From the NCBI RefSeq assembly GCF_937976295.1, contig NZ_CALJRY010000127.1, forward strand, positions 1-16,240: 16,240 nucleotides of DNA, written 5' to 3'. The notes under the pieces were generated by a model. That model made no database searches and was not told the DNA's origin. It saw only the letters and a program-made list of their open reading frames with translations. This stretch comes from an uncultured Rothia sp. (GTDB taxonomy: Bacteria; Actinomycetota; Actinomycetes; Actinomycetales; Micrococcaceae). The translations under genes were made by a program, and so were the position numbers. This document shows positions 1-7,375 of this stretch, in pieces. The number at the start of each line of letters is the position of its first letter. The stretch's first letter is position 1.

Positions 1-985
1 GGGAGGCCGAAGAAGTTGAGGACGTGCGAGAAGAAGAATCCGGCGATGCAGCCGATGTAGAGGCTCGGGGCGAAGACTCCACCGCATCCGCCGCCGCCGT
101 TGGTGGCCGCCGAGGCGAAGACTTTCGTGAGGAGGATGAGGCCGAGGAAGATGACGATGCCCCAATAGCCATTCTCCATGCCGAGGAAGGGGCTTTGGTC
201 CATGAGGTGGATAAAGTCGCCGTTGAGCAGGGTCTCGATTGTATCGTAACCCTCGCCGTAGAGCGGGGGGAAGAGGAAGATGAGGATGCTGAGCATGGCC
301 GCGCCGAGGATGAAGCGTTGCCAGCGGTGGGAAAGACTGGCGTAGATCCCTTCGACGCGCAGCATGGCGCGGGTGAAGTAGAGCGAGACGAGTCCGCAGA
401 AGATGCCCAGCAAGAGGACGTAGGGGATGCGCTCCATGACGAACTCCTCCGTCTGCGAAAACTGGAACATGGCTTCGGTGCCGGAGAAGACGTACGACAT
501 CGTGGCGGCCGTGACGGACGAGATGAGCAGGGGCAAGACGGACGTCATCGTCAAGTCGAGCATGAGCACCTCGATGACGAAGACCAATCCGGCGATCGGG
601 GCCTTGAAGATACCCGCCACGGCGCCCGCGGCACCACAGCCGACGAGTAGCATGAGCGTTTTCTGCTCCATGCGGAAGAGTCGGCCGAGGTTCGACCCGA
701 TGGCGGCGCCAGTGAGCACGATGGGCGCCTCGGCCCCGACCGATCCGCCGAATCCGATCGTCAGCGAACTGGCCACGAGCGAGCTCCACATGTTGTGCGG
801 CTTGATGCGGCTCTTGCGCTGTGAGATGGCGTAGAGGATCTTGGTGACGCCGTGGCTGATGTCGTCGCGGACGACGTAATAGACGAAGAGCCCGGCCAGC
901 AGGATGCCGATAATGGGGTAAAGCAGCAGCCAATAGTTGGCTCCCTCGCGGATGTTGGCCCAGAGTAGCTGCTGGATGGTGTGGT
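1..985 (-). CDS. ClC-family chloride channel/transporter, internal fragment (probably foreign to the contig)
   Basis: Read on the minus strand this stretch encodes a polytopic membrane protein of the ClC anion channel/transporter family. Visible signatures are GSVGAEAP (723–746), the selectivity-filter segment with the gating glutamate, then GAAGAVAGIFKAPIAG and FVIEVLMLDL, and near the window edge GGVFAPSLYIG (51–83), the conserved GxFxP filter loop. The phrasing (IGFGGSVGAEAPIVLTG, LFPPLYGEGYDTI) resembles Bacteroidota ClC proteins, not actinobacterial ones; this is from memory of the family. The N-terminal helices are missing because the frame comes out of the helicase helY, and the C-terminus runs off base 1. 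No start codon of its own is evident. Where E. coli ClC has the proton glutamate (second E of IEE) this protein has valine, which would suit a channel rather than an antiporter (inference). The right boundary is approximate, somewhere in 950–1030. Family call is confident; belonging to this genome is doubtful. Confidence 0.85.
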
Positions 986-2990
986 GTGCCTGCGCGCGGG
1001 CGTGGCGTTCGTTGCTCTTGGAGGCTTTCTTTTCCAGTTCGGCGATCTGGCGGCTGAGCTGGACGTATTCGGTGAAGTCGCCCAGGTGGCATGCCATTGC
1101 TTCGCGGTAGCCTTCTAGGGCGCTTTCGTTTTTGCGTACGCGGGAGGCGACGCCCACGACCGACTTGTCTGCCTGGAACTGTGCGAAGGAGGATTCCAGG
1201 ATTTTGCGGGTGCGTTCGGCGCCGTAGGAGGCGATGAGGTTTGCCGCCATGTTGTAGGTGGGGCGGAATGAGGAGTTGAGCGGGTAGGTGCGGGTTGAGG
1301 CGAGGGTTGCTACGTGTTCTGGGGACATGCCGGGGCGCCACATGACGACCGCGTGGCCTTCGATGTCGATGCCGCGGCGGCCTGCGCGTCCGGTCAGCTG
1401 GGTGTACTCGCCGGGGGTGATGTCCACGTGGGATTCGCCGTTGTACTTGGTGAGTTTCTCTAGGATGACGGTGCGTGCGGGCATGTTGATGCCCAGTGCG
1501 AGGGTTTCGGTGGCGAAGACCAGCTTGATCAGGCCCTGCGTGAAGAGGGTTTCTACGACCTCCTTGAAGAGGGGCAGTAGGCCGGCGTGGTGCGCGGCGA
1601 TACCGCGAATCAGGCCGTCACGCCATTCGTAGTAGCCGAGGGTGTTCAGGTCGCGGGTGTCCAGGTGCGCTGTTGCTTCGGCAATGTAGGCGCGGATGGT
1701 TTGCTGCTGTTCGGGGGTGGTCAGGGTGATGTCGGCGGATACGCAGTGGCTGACTGCGCCGTCGCAGCCGGCGCGGGAGAAGATAAAGCAGATAGCGGGC
1801 AGTAGGCCCTGCTTGTCGAGGGCGCGCACCATTTCCGGGCGGGTGATACGCTGCGGGCGCAGGGGCTTCTGCTCACCGCGTGCGTCAAAGTCCCGGTCGT
1901 TACTGAAACGATCGTTACTGAAACGGTCACGACGGTCCGAGCGGCCGCGCTCGCCGCTGCTGAACGTCTCATTCAGCCAGCCCTCACGGCGGTGACGGAA
2001 ACGTTCACGCTTGCCGCCGTAACGGCCACGGCCAGGTGCGGAACGGAAGCCGGGGCGTAGCGCCTTCAGCTGCGGGTTCAGACGCAGACCGGCAAGTAGC
2101 GGGTTGGCGCCCGCCTCCACGGATGCGCCGCGCTGCTTAGCTTTCTGCGCCTTCTTCGCCTGCTTGCGGGAGAGCTTCTCCTCCGGCTCCTGATTCTTGC
2201 CCTGCGCGGAGTTGTCCTCGGGTACGAACAGGTCCACCACACGGTGACCGACCATCATGTGCTGCCACAGGGGTACCGGGCGGTGCTCAGAAACAATGAT
2301 GTCCGTGCCGCCGCGTACCGTATCCAGCCACGCGCCGAACTCCTCAACGTTCGACACCGTAGCCGACAGGGAAATGACGTTCACATGCTCGGGAAGGTGA
2401 ATAATCGCCTCTTCCCAAACCGCACCGCGGAAACGGTCCGCCAGGTAGTGCACCTCATCCATTACCACGTAGCCCAGGCCGGTCAGCGTGGTCGAGTTGG
2501 CGTAGAGCATGTTGCGCAGCACCTCGGTGGTCATCACGACCACGGGTGCTTCCGTGTTAATGCTCGTATCGCCGGTCAGCAGACCCACGTAATCCTCACC
2601 GTACGCGCGCACAAAGTCGTGGTACTTCTGATTGCTCAGCGCCTTAATGGGAGTCGTGTAGAACGCCTTCATGCCGCGGCGCAACGCCAGGTAGATACCG
2701 AACTCACCCACGATGGTCTTACCGGCACCGGTGGGCGCGGCAACGAGGACGGAGCGGTCCGCCTCCACGGCGGCACACGCCTGACGCTGAAAATCATCCA
2801 GCGGAAAATCAAGAGACGCCTCAAAAGCCCCGAGGGCGGTCTTCGCGTACGCGGCGCGTTCGCGGGATGCGGCGTAGGCGGCAGCGTAGTCGGTGCGCTC
2901 CGCCGGGGTCTGCTCGTTAGAAGCAGTAGAAGCAGTAGAAGCGTTAGAAGCGTGTGCGTTGGAGGTGTGCTGTGCGTGGTGCTTGCTCAT
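986..2990 (-). CDS. helY: Ski2/Mtr4-like DEVH-box helicase HelY, 3' end lost at a junction
   Basis: Superfamily 2 ATP-dependent helicase of the Ski2/Mtr4 type, expected to act in the cytoplasm on RNA or other nucleic acids. About 668 codons from ATG 2990 are helicase. Motif I APTGAGKT lies at residues 85–92, the DEVH box (MDEVHYLAD) near 177–185, motif III LSATVSN after it, and motif VI QLTGRAGRRG at 531–540. An Arg/Gly-rich insertion at roughly 310–375 separates the two RecA-like halves, and residues 1–40 are Ala/Ser/Thr/Asn-rich low complexity. The family is usually about 900–950 residues and ends in a DSHCT domain, which is absent here: the last helicase-like text is around ELEKKASKSNERHARAQA, then the frame continues into the ClC protein. 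helY directly follows tatC in Mycobacterium too, which supports the identity. There is no good Shine-Dalgarno. Exact end uncertain. Confidence 0.9.
1896..1925 (-). repeat. 15-base tandem duplication inside helY
   Basis: Two adjacent 15-base units, gtcgttactgaaacg (1896–1910) and atcgttactgaaacg (1911–1925), differ at one base. On the coding strand they give a repeated RFSND within the Arg-rich insertion of the helicase. The unit is a multiple of three, so copy-number change would keep the reading frame. Confidence 0.85.
2916..2951 (-). repeat. Four 9-base repeats in the helY 5' coding region
   Basis: Units gttagaagc, agtagaagc, agtagaagc and gttagaagc follow each other without gaps. They encode the NAS-TAS-TAS-NAS-like part of the disordered N-terminus of HelY. 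The period of nine keeps the frame, so slippage would lengthen or shorten the tail and not switch the gene off. Confidence 0.85.
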
Positions 2991-2999
2991 AGTATGTCC

Positions 3000-3005
3000 A
3001 GTGTA
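3000..3005 (-). promoter_or_regulatory. Possible -10 element of helY
   Basis: TACACT fits the actinobacterial TANNNT -10 pattern and ends 9 bases before the helY ATG, so a start site would leave a leader of only two or three bases. No recognisable -35 lies 16–18 bases upstream, and no good ribosome binding site lies between. A weak prediction. Confidence 0.3.
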
Positions 3006-3110
3006 ACGGTTCGCCCGCTATGAGCCTCCAGAAAGCATCCTCCACGGGCACTAATCCGGTATGGGCGAACAGCGAACGCATCGGCAGCTATGGCTTTTTC
3101 GGGCGTGCGA

Positions 3111-3147
3111 AAGGGGCGGGGTACAGGTTCTCTGTACCCCGCCCCTT
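3111..3147 (-). terminator. Strong hairpin after tatC, likely terminator
   Basis: A perfect 16-base-pair inverted repeat (left arm aaggggcggggtacag at 3111–3126, right arm 3132–3147) with a 5-base loop lies 31 bases past the tatC stop and before helY. On the minus strand only three T residues follow, so it is a poor intrinsic terminator by the U-tract rule, though extremely stable. A smaller hairpin, ctcgct/agcgag (3156–3170), lies between it and tatC. It probably separates the tat transcript from helY or protects the tat mRNA 3' end. Confidence 0.7.
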
Positions 3148-3178
3148 GCGGCTGTCTCGCTCACAGCGAGCTATTTAG

Positions 3179-4060
3179 TTAGGAAGTCTTCTCTTCCTCG
3201 AAGTAACCCATCTTCGCCAGATCTTCACTGCTGGTTGCGGTGTTCAGGCTTGCTTCATCCGCACCCTGCGCCAGCTTGGCAAGCTTGCGGTCGCGGCGCT
3301 TGTCGTTGATCATGCAGATGCCGATTGCTGCGAAGAAGAAAATCAGCAGCGGCGCCATGAGCACGAACATCATCATGATGTCACTACCGGGTGCGGTCAG
3401 CGCTGCGATCACTGCAACAAGCACGACAACCCAACGCCAAGCCTTCAAAATGGTGGTGCCGCGAATCAGGCCCAGCATGTTAATGCCGACCAGAATCACC
3501 GGGATGATGAACGCGCAGGAGAACGTAACAACGAACTTCAGGATGAAGGAGATGTACACGCCCGCGTCAATGTAGTTACTTTCGTTGACGGGGGTGAACT
3601 TCAGCAGCGCGTAGACCACGCCGGGGAGGGTGAAGTAAGAAATGGCGACACCGCAGGCAAACGCGAAAATAGATGCGCTGAGGAAGCCGAACAGATACTT
3701 CTTCTCCTTGGTGTGCAGTGCCGGCAGCAGGAATCGCAGCGCCTGGTAAAGCCAGACGGGAGAGGCGATCACCAAGCCGATGTACATACCGACCTTAAGC
3801 AGCTGGTCGAAAGGAGATGCGACGCTACCGAAGTTCAGGTTTGCTCTGCGGCCGGTTTCTGCGTTGATCTGCTGCAGGGGCGCAGAAATCATTTCGATGA
3901 AAGGCTGGTAGAGGAAGACCGTACCGATGATGGCTGCGATGATGGTTGCGATAGCCGCCTTGATGAGGCGGTCGCGGAATTCGCGCAGGTGTTCCTTGAG
4001 TTCCATGCGTGCTTCAGGATTGATTTTGCGGTTGCGCACGTCCTGGTCGGGTGTTGCCAC
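3179..4060 (-). CDS. tatC: Sec-independent protein translocase TatC
   Basis: TatC is the membrane receptor of the twin-arginine pathway; it binds the RR signal peptide of folded exported proteins and recruits TatA. The 293-residue product has the family pattern: a cytoplasmic N-terminus with ELKEHLREFRDRL (residues 20–32), then six predicted membrane helices at about 33–50, 86–108, 124–145, 167–192, 207–222 and 227–250. The conserved glutamate of the first cytoplasmic loop (E. coli E103) is matched by E119 in LPALHTKEKK. The tail of about 40 residues is charged and cytoplasmic. The start is GTG at 4060, preceded by AGAGGA seven bases upstream. It lies 132 bases after tatA with a hairpin between, and before helY, as in Mycobacterium. 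Length is typical. Confidence 0.96.
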   Translation of the reverse strand: MATPDQDVRNRKINPEARMELKEHLREFRDRLIKAAIATIIAAIIGTVFLYQPFIEMISAPLQQINAETGRRANLNFGSVASPFDQLLKVGMYIGLVIASPVWLYQALRFLLPALHTKEKKYLFGFLSASIFAFACGVAISYFTLPGVVYALLKFTPVNESNYIDAGVYISFILKFVVTFSCAFIIPVILVGINMLGLIRGTTILKAWRWVVVLVAVIAALTAPGSDIMMMFVLMAPLLIFFFAAIGICMINDKRRDRKLAKLAQGADEASLNTATSSEDLAKMGYFEEEKTS

Positions 4061-4138
4061 GTGGTGTCCTCTGGGTGTCGGTGCCGTGTGTGATTCGGCT
4101 GAGGGGGTCTGGTGGGGTGTTTACGGGGTGGTGCCGCA

Positions 4139-4172
4139 AAACCCGTGCCGGCCGGTGGGCTGGCACGGGTTT
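4139..4172 (-). terminator. Hairpin between tatA and tatC
   Basis: An 11-base-pair perfect stem (aaacccgtgcc at 4139–4149 with 4162–4172) and a 12-base loop lie 20 bases past the tatA stop. On the minus strand the stem runs into TTTTGC, a modest U-tract. It may terminate part of the transcripts so that TatA is made in excess over TatC, as the Tat stoichiometry requires; that role is an inference. Confidence 0.6.
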
Positions 4173-4192
4173 GGAGCGTTGGGGCGTGACCG

Positions 4193-4438
4193 TTACTTGG
4201 TTTCGGTCTTGCCGTCCTTGCCGTTGTCTACGACCTCAGCGGTGACGACCTCTTCGCCGTCCTTCTCGCGGGGGTCCTTCTTGGAGTCGTTCTTCAGACC
4301 CTCAACTTCGGTCTTGAAGATGCGCATGGACTGGCCGAGGCTGCGTGCCATGCCGGGCAGCTTGGGTGCGCCGAAGAGCAGGACGATAAGGAGGATAACG
4401 ACGATGATGGTCGCGGGGTGGCTGAAAATCTGGCCCAT
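4193..4438 (-). CDS. tatA: Sec-independent protein translocase TatA
   Basis: TatA forms the oligomeric element that lets folded proteins cross the membrane in the twin-arginine pathway. The 81-residue product has one N-terminal membrane helix (about 8–23), the invariant FG hinge (FGAPKLPGMARSLGQ, residues 22–36), an amphipathic helix to about 48, and a charged Lys/Glu/Asp tail. The ATG at 4438 is preceded by AGAAAGG at good spacing and begins 15 bases after the stop of the small membrane-protein gene, so the two are likely cotranscribed. No TatB is seen in the window; in mycobacteria tatB lies elsewhere. Length and sequence are typical of actinobacterial TatA. Confidence 0.96.
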   Translation of the reverse strand: MGQIFSHPATIIVVILLIVLLFGAPKLPGMARSLGQSMRIFKTEVEGLKNDSKKDPREKDGEEVVTAEVVDNGKDGKTETK

Positions 4439-4453
4439 GGTGTGCCTTTCTGG

Positions 4454-4792
4454 TTAGAGCAGGTCTCCGATGTTTTGAGGTTGGCCGAGTCGATCTCGTC
4501 GGGAGACCCGTCGCTTGATCCGCTCAGACCTGCGTGTCTGCTTACCTTGTTCGTAGTTATTGTATGCCTCGGTGATGGGTGTGAATACCCCGAGGGTGGT
4601 GTCTCGCGGGAGTTTTCGGCTTGCGTTCGCTTGCGCGGCGTCGAATTGTCCCTCGATTGACTCGACCCAGGTTACGGTTTCGTCAAGGAGTGTGAAACCG
4701 CGAGTGAGTGCTTTGTAGGTGAACCATGCCAAATACAGGAGCGAGCAGATGATGAGCGCGCCCCATAGCAAAATCCAGAACCACCAAGACAT
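4454..4792 (-). CDS. Small single-pass membrane protein of unknown function
   Basis: I do not recognise this gene. The product (112 residues from the ATG at 4792) starts with an aromatic hydrophobic helix (MSWWFWILLWGALIICSLLY, about residues 2–27). An acidic stretch of coiled-coil character follows (about 35–60), then a basic tail rich in Arg around 85–100. The topology is one membrane helix with a cytoplasmic tail, outwardly like TatA/TatB, but the FG hinge is missing. Another in-frame ATG lies three codons upstream (4801), but a perfect TATAAT overlaps it, so 4792 fits better and would be the first codon of a leaderless mRNA. It sits 15 bases before tatA, so a link to Tat export or simple cotranscription is possible. 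Real by position, codon use and promoter; function unknown. Confidence 0.8.
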   Translation of the reverse strand: MSWWFWILLWGALIICSLLYLAWFTYKALTRGFTLLDETVTWVESIEGQFDAAQANASRKLPRDTTLGVFTPITEAYNNYEQGKQTRRSERIKRRVSRRDRLGQPQNIGDLL

Positions 4793-4799
4793 GAGCACC

Positions 4800-4805
4800 A
4801 TTATA
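4800..4805 (-). promoter_or_regulatory. Consensus -10 box for the small membrane protein–tatA transcript
   Basis: TATAAT on the minus strand ends 7 bases before the ATG at 4792, with no ribosome binding site between. It lies in an 80-base A/T-rich gap after pafBC. No clear -35 is present at 16–18 bases. The spacing predicts transcription starting at or one base before the start codon, that is, a leaderless message. Confidence 0.65.
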
Positions 4806-4873
4806 CAAGTTTTAGGTTAATGTTTTGGCCCCTTGGATGGGTTTTTAGGGTGTTTTTGCTAGTGGGTGAAGTT

Positions 4874-7159
4874 CTATTTTTCTGCGGGCACACTTGCGGG
4901 CGCACCACTGCGGCTACTCGCTGTGAGGATTCGCAACTGGTCAAGCAGCGCCGCGCGCAGGTGCGCGGGACCCACAAGTTCGAGGGCACCTCGGTGCGCG
5001 ATGACGGTGTCGAGGATGTTCTTATCGCCAGCACCGTGGGCGTTGTTGTAGTAGTGGATACGCACGTACTGGGTGCGTGAAGCCTTCTTCACGTGGTGGG
5101 TGCTTCGACGCATGTACGTTGCGGTGAGCGTATCGAGCGGCTCACCGCTGGGAATATGCTCGGTCGGGTGAATCCGCAACTCAGCGAAGGGGTTGGTCTG
5201 AGTGCTGTGCTGCTGCGCATGCCAATGCGGGACGGTGTCACCGGTGACCGGGTGGGTGCGACCCTCACCCGCCTCGTGAATATGGTCGATGCGGGTGAGG
5301 CGGAAGTTACGCCAGAAATTGGGGGCCTTCTTCCCCGCCTCGCTGCTCTCTGCCTCGCTGTCTGTCGTTTCGCCAGCGGTTTCGTTCGCAAAAGCCTCGG
5401 GAACCTGCGCGGGTACATACTCGGGGACTTGCTCACCGCGCGCGGCATAGTAGCGTTCCTCAGCGGTACGGCACCACGCATGCAGATACATGTGGTCGCG
5501 ATGCAACACCAACGCATACGGGTCCACCAGACGATCCGCGGCACGCTCAGAAGTACCGTAACCAATGGTCACGGCATTGCCGCTACTCAGGGCGGCAGTC
5601 GCCTCCTGCAACAGAGGCTCCTCCGGGGCGAAGCACAGGTGCTGCGCATAGACGGGCGCGTTCGGGTACGCGGCAGCGAGCGCCGCACGGATACTGCCTA
5701 GGCGCGCATCAGCCGGGTGCAGAATATCCGCGGCAGAGAGAGTGAAGACGAGGATGGCGAGCTCGGTGTCGGTAAGGCGCGCGTAATCCAGCAGCGTGGG
5801 CGGGGTGGCGCCGCCAAAGTCGGGCAACAGGTTAATGTAGGTGGGTTTGAGCGCGTCCGGGTCCTTGGGGTCAGAATCGAAGGGCACGCTGTCTACCTGC
5901 GCGAAAATCTCGGGGATGATGGTCTTGCCGAGTTCACGGTTCTTCTCGGTGTCCACGCTGTAGAGGGCGTTGAGCTGGTTCAACGGCATGGGCTCTTCAC
6001 CGTGGGTGCTCGCCCAGCGGTCGGCACGGTGCAGACCCAGAATCAGGTCGACAAGAGCGTCAAGGACGTTATTACGGTTACGCTGGCCGATTTTGCTCCA
6101 GGTGCCGGGGTCTTCAACCGCACCACTGTGCAGGTCGGTGAGGGTGCGCAACAGCTGCTGCTGGGCGGCGTAACTATCACGCTGGCGGGTAGAAGCCTCT
6201 TCGGCATCTGACTCAGCGGGCGGCTCAATCACGCAGCTGTAACTGGTCGCCGCCACAGCGCTATCAATCGTGCCGTACGAAGGCACGGTGAAAGGCTCCG
6301 AACGCGTAGAATCGGCGCTGACCTCGGCAACAATCAGGCTCTCTTCGTAGCCCTCAATGCCCTCAAGCCAGTTCTTAGCATTGAAGGTCGCATTGATGGG
6401 GGTCGAATCAATACGTGAGAGCATCGTGAGCTTCTGAATGCGGCTAGCGCGGAACGTGTACTCCTTACGCGCCGCGCTCTCGGTGTAGTACCCGACGAAG
6501 TACCAGGTGCCGTAACGGTAACCAATACCGGCAACACTGACCTTCTCCTGCAAGCGGGTCGCACCGGCAGCCGTCTGATAGGTGAACGTGACGGTCTTAC
6601 GCTCCGCATAGGCGGTGAACAGCTCATTCAGGTGCGGGTTATCGCTAAAGTAAATGCGCTGAAGGGGCTCACGGTAGGTGTACAGGCTCCTTGCGCGCTG
6701 ACGTTTGCAGGTCTTCGGGTCCTGAATATTTGCGGCGGCGAGCGCCTCATCGGTGAGGTTCTCGCTGGTCAGCGCAATCTTGCGCAGGATGCGGTAGGCG
6801 TCATCCTGCAGTTCGGTGCCTTCCCAACCGCGCAGGATGGTGTTGATGAGGCGGAACTCCTCGGCGGTGGGGTTCCAGGCGGGCAGCTTGGCGGCGTTGC
6901 TGGGTTCGAGGCGGTAGCGTTCCCCCAGGTCCGTGGTTACGTGGGTGATGCGCGCGCCGGCATCACGCAGGGTCTGCTTGGCTCGCTCAAAGGCGCGTTC
7001 CTGGGACTCGCTGAGGGAGCCGTTAGCGCGCGTGCTAATGCCGAGCAGGGTCAGTAGCTCGTTGCGGCTGATGCCCTGGGTTCGGGTTGCGGTGTCGGGT
7101 GCCTCGGCGGCGGTGGCGAGGCGGTGAAGAGTCATGTAAAGCTGAGCTGCGGTGGACAT
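4874..7159 (-). CDS. pafBC: Fused WYL-domain transcriptional regulator PafBC
   Basis: PafB and PafC are WYL-domain proteins that act together as transcriptional activators of the actinobacterial DNA-damage response. In Mycobacterium they are two genes after pafA; in Arthrobacter they are one fused protein, and this 761-residue product is also a fusion. The first half has an N-terminal winged-helix region (about 1–85) and a WYL domain (about 175–310; GIGYRYGTWYFVGYY at 211–225). The second half has another helix-rich DNA-binding-like part (about 330–480) and a second WYL-like domain (about 505–700; DPYALVLHRDHMYLHAWCR at 546–564), interrupted by an acidic low-complexity insertion near 575–612. 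A -10-like TATGAT ends 6 bases before the ATG and no ribosome binding site is seen, pointing to a leaderless message. The start could also be Met9, but the promoter favours Met1. It has its own promoter, separated from FKBP by a terminator. Confidence 0.93.
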   Translation of the reverse strand: MSTAAQLYMTLHRLATAAEAPDTATRTQGISRNELLTLLGISTRANGSLSESQERAFERAKQTLRDAGARITHVTTDLGERYRLEPSNAAKLPAWNPTAEEFRLINTILRGWEGTELQDDAYRILRKIALTSENLTDEALAAANIQDPKTCKRQRARSLYTYREPLQRIYFSDNPHLNELFTAYAERKTVTFTYQTAAGATRLQEKVSVAGIGYRYGTWYFVGYYTESAARKEYTFRASRIQKLTMLSRIDSTPINATFNAKNWLEGIEGYEESLIVAEVSADSTRSEPFTVPSYGTIDSAVAATSYSCVIEPPAESDAEEASTRQRDSYAAQQQLLRTLTDLHSGAVEDPGTWSKIGQRNRNNVLDALVDLILGLHRADRWASTHGEEPMPLNQLNALYSVDTEKNRELGKTIIPEIFAQVDSVPFDSDPKDPDALKPTYINLLPDFGGATPPTLLDYARLTDTELAILVFTLSAADILHPADARLGSIRAALAAAYPNAPVYAQHLCFAPEEPLLQEATAALSSGNAVTIGYGTSERAADRLVDPYALVLHRDHMYLHAWCRTAEERYYAARGEQVPEYVPAQVPEAFANETAGETTDSEAESSEAGKKAPNFWRNFRLTRIDHIHEAGEGRTHPVTGDTVPHWHAQQHSTQTNPFAELRIHPTEHIPSGEPLDTLTATYMRRSTHHVKKASRTQYVRIHYYNNAHGAGDKNILDTVIAHRGALELVGPAHLRAALLDQLRILTASSRSGAPASVPAEK

Positions 7160-7165
7160 GATTCC

Positions 7166-7171
7166 ATCATA
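7166..7171 (-). promoter_or_regulatory. -10 box giving a probably leaderless pafBC message
   Basis: TATGAT (TANNNT) on the minus strand is separated from the pafBC ATG at 7159 by only GGAATC, so the predicted first transcribed base is the A of the ATG. No consensus -35 is visible upstream. Confidence 0.6.
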
Positions 7172-7200
7172 CCGTGTGTGTTCCGCGGCACTTACTTAGC

Positions 7201-7251
7201 GTGTGGGGCGGTTCAGCGTATGGGGTGGTTCAGCGTATGGGGTGGCTTCGG
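7201..7251 (-). repeat. 17-base tandem repeats upstream of pafBC
   Basis: Three consecutive units on the plus strand: gtgtggggcggttcagc (7201–7217), gtatggggtggttcagc (7218–7234) and a half-conserved third starting gtatggggtgg (7235–7251). They lie about 40–90 bases upstream of the predicted pafBC transcription start. They could be an operator for an activator or repressor, or a simple duplication. Confidence 0.75.
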
Positions 7252-7286
7252 GAGGAATGCGCGGGCGCACCTATAGTCCGGCACGC

Positions 7287-7330
7287 AAAAGCCCGGCGCC
7301 CCTCCCGCAATCGGGAGAAAGCACCGGGCT
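7287..7330 (-). terminator. Intrinsic terminator after the cytosolic FKBP gene
   Basis: A nested hairpin with outer arms 7290–7299 and 7321–7330 (nine of ten paired) encloses an inner stem ctcccg/cgggag (7302–7307, 7312–7317) with loop caat. On the minus strand the outer stem is followed directly by TTTT. It lies 45 bases past the FKBP stop and upstream of the pafBC promoter. Confidence 0.85.
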
Positions 7331-7375
7331 ACACGTCTCTTACGCGAGAAACGCAAAAACCTTGCCGGCTAATCC

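Noticed and set aside
24..650. Acidic Glu/Asp-rich 208-codon plus-strand frame
   Set aside because: It is the antisense image of the hydrophobic ClC membrane helices (antisense of Phe/Leu/Val codons gives Glu/Asp/Lys); the minus-strand product carries the conserved motifs.
1..2990. A real 996-residue helicase–chloride channel fusion protein
   Set aside because: Both parts are truncated within domains and have different taxonomic flavour. An assembly artefact is more likely, so it was annotated as two fragments and left as a finding to test.
4454..4792. The small membrane protein as TatB
   Set aside because: It lacks the FG hinge and the amphipathic helix that follows it in TatA/TatB proteins.
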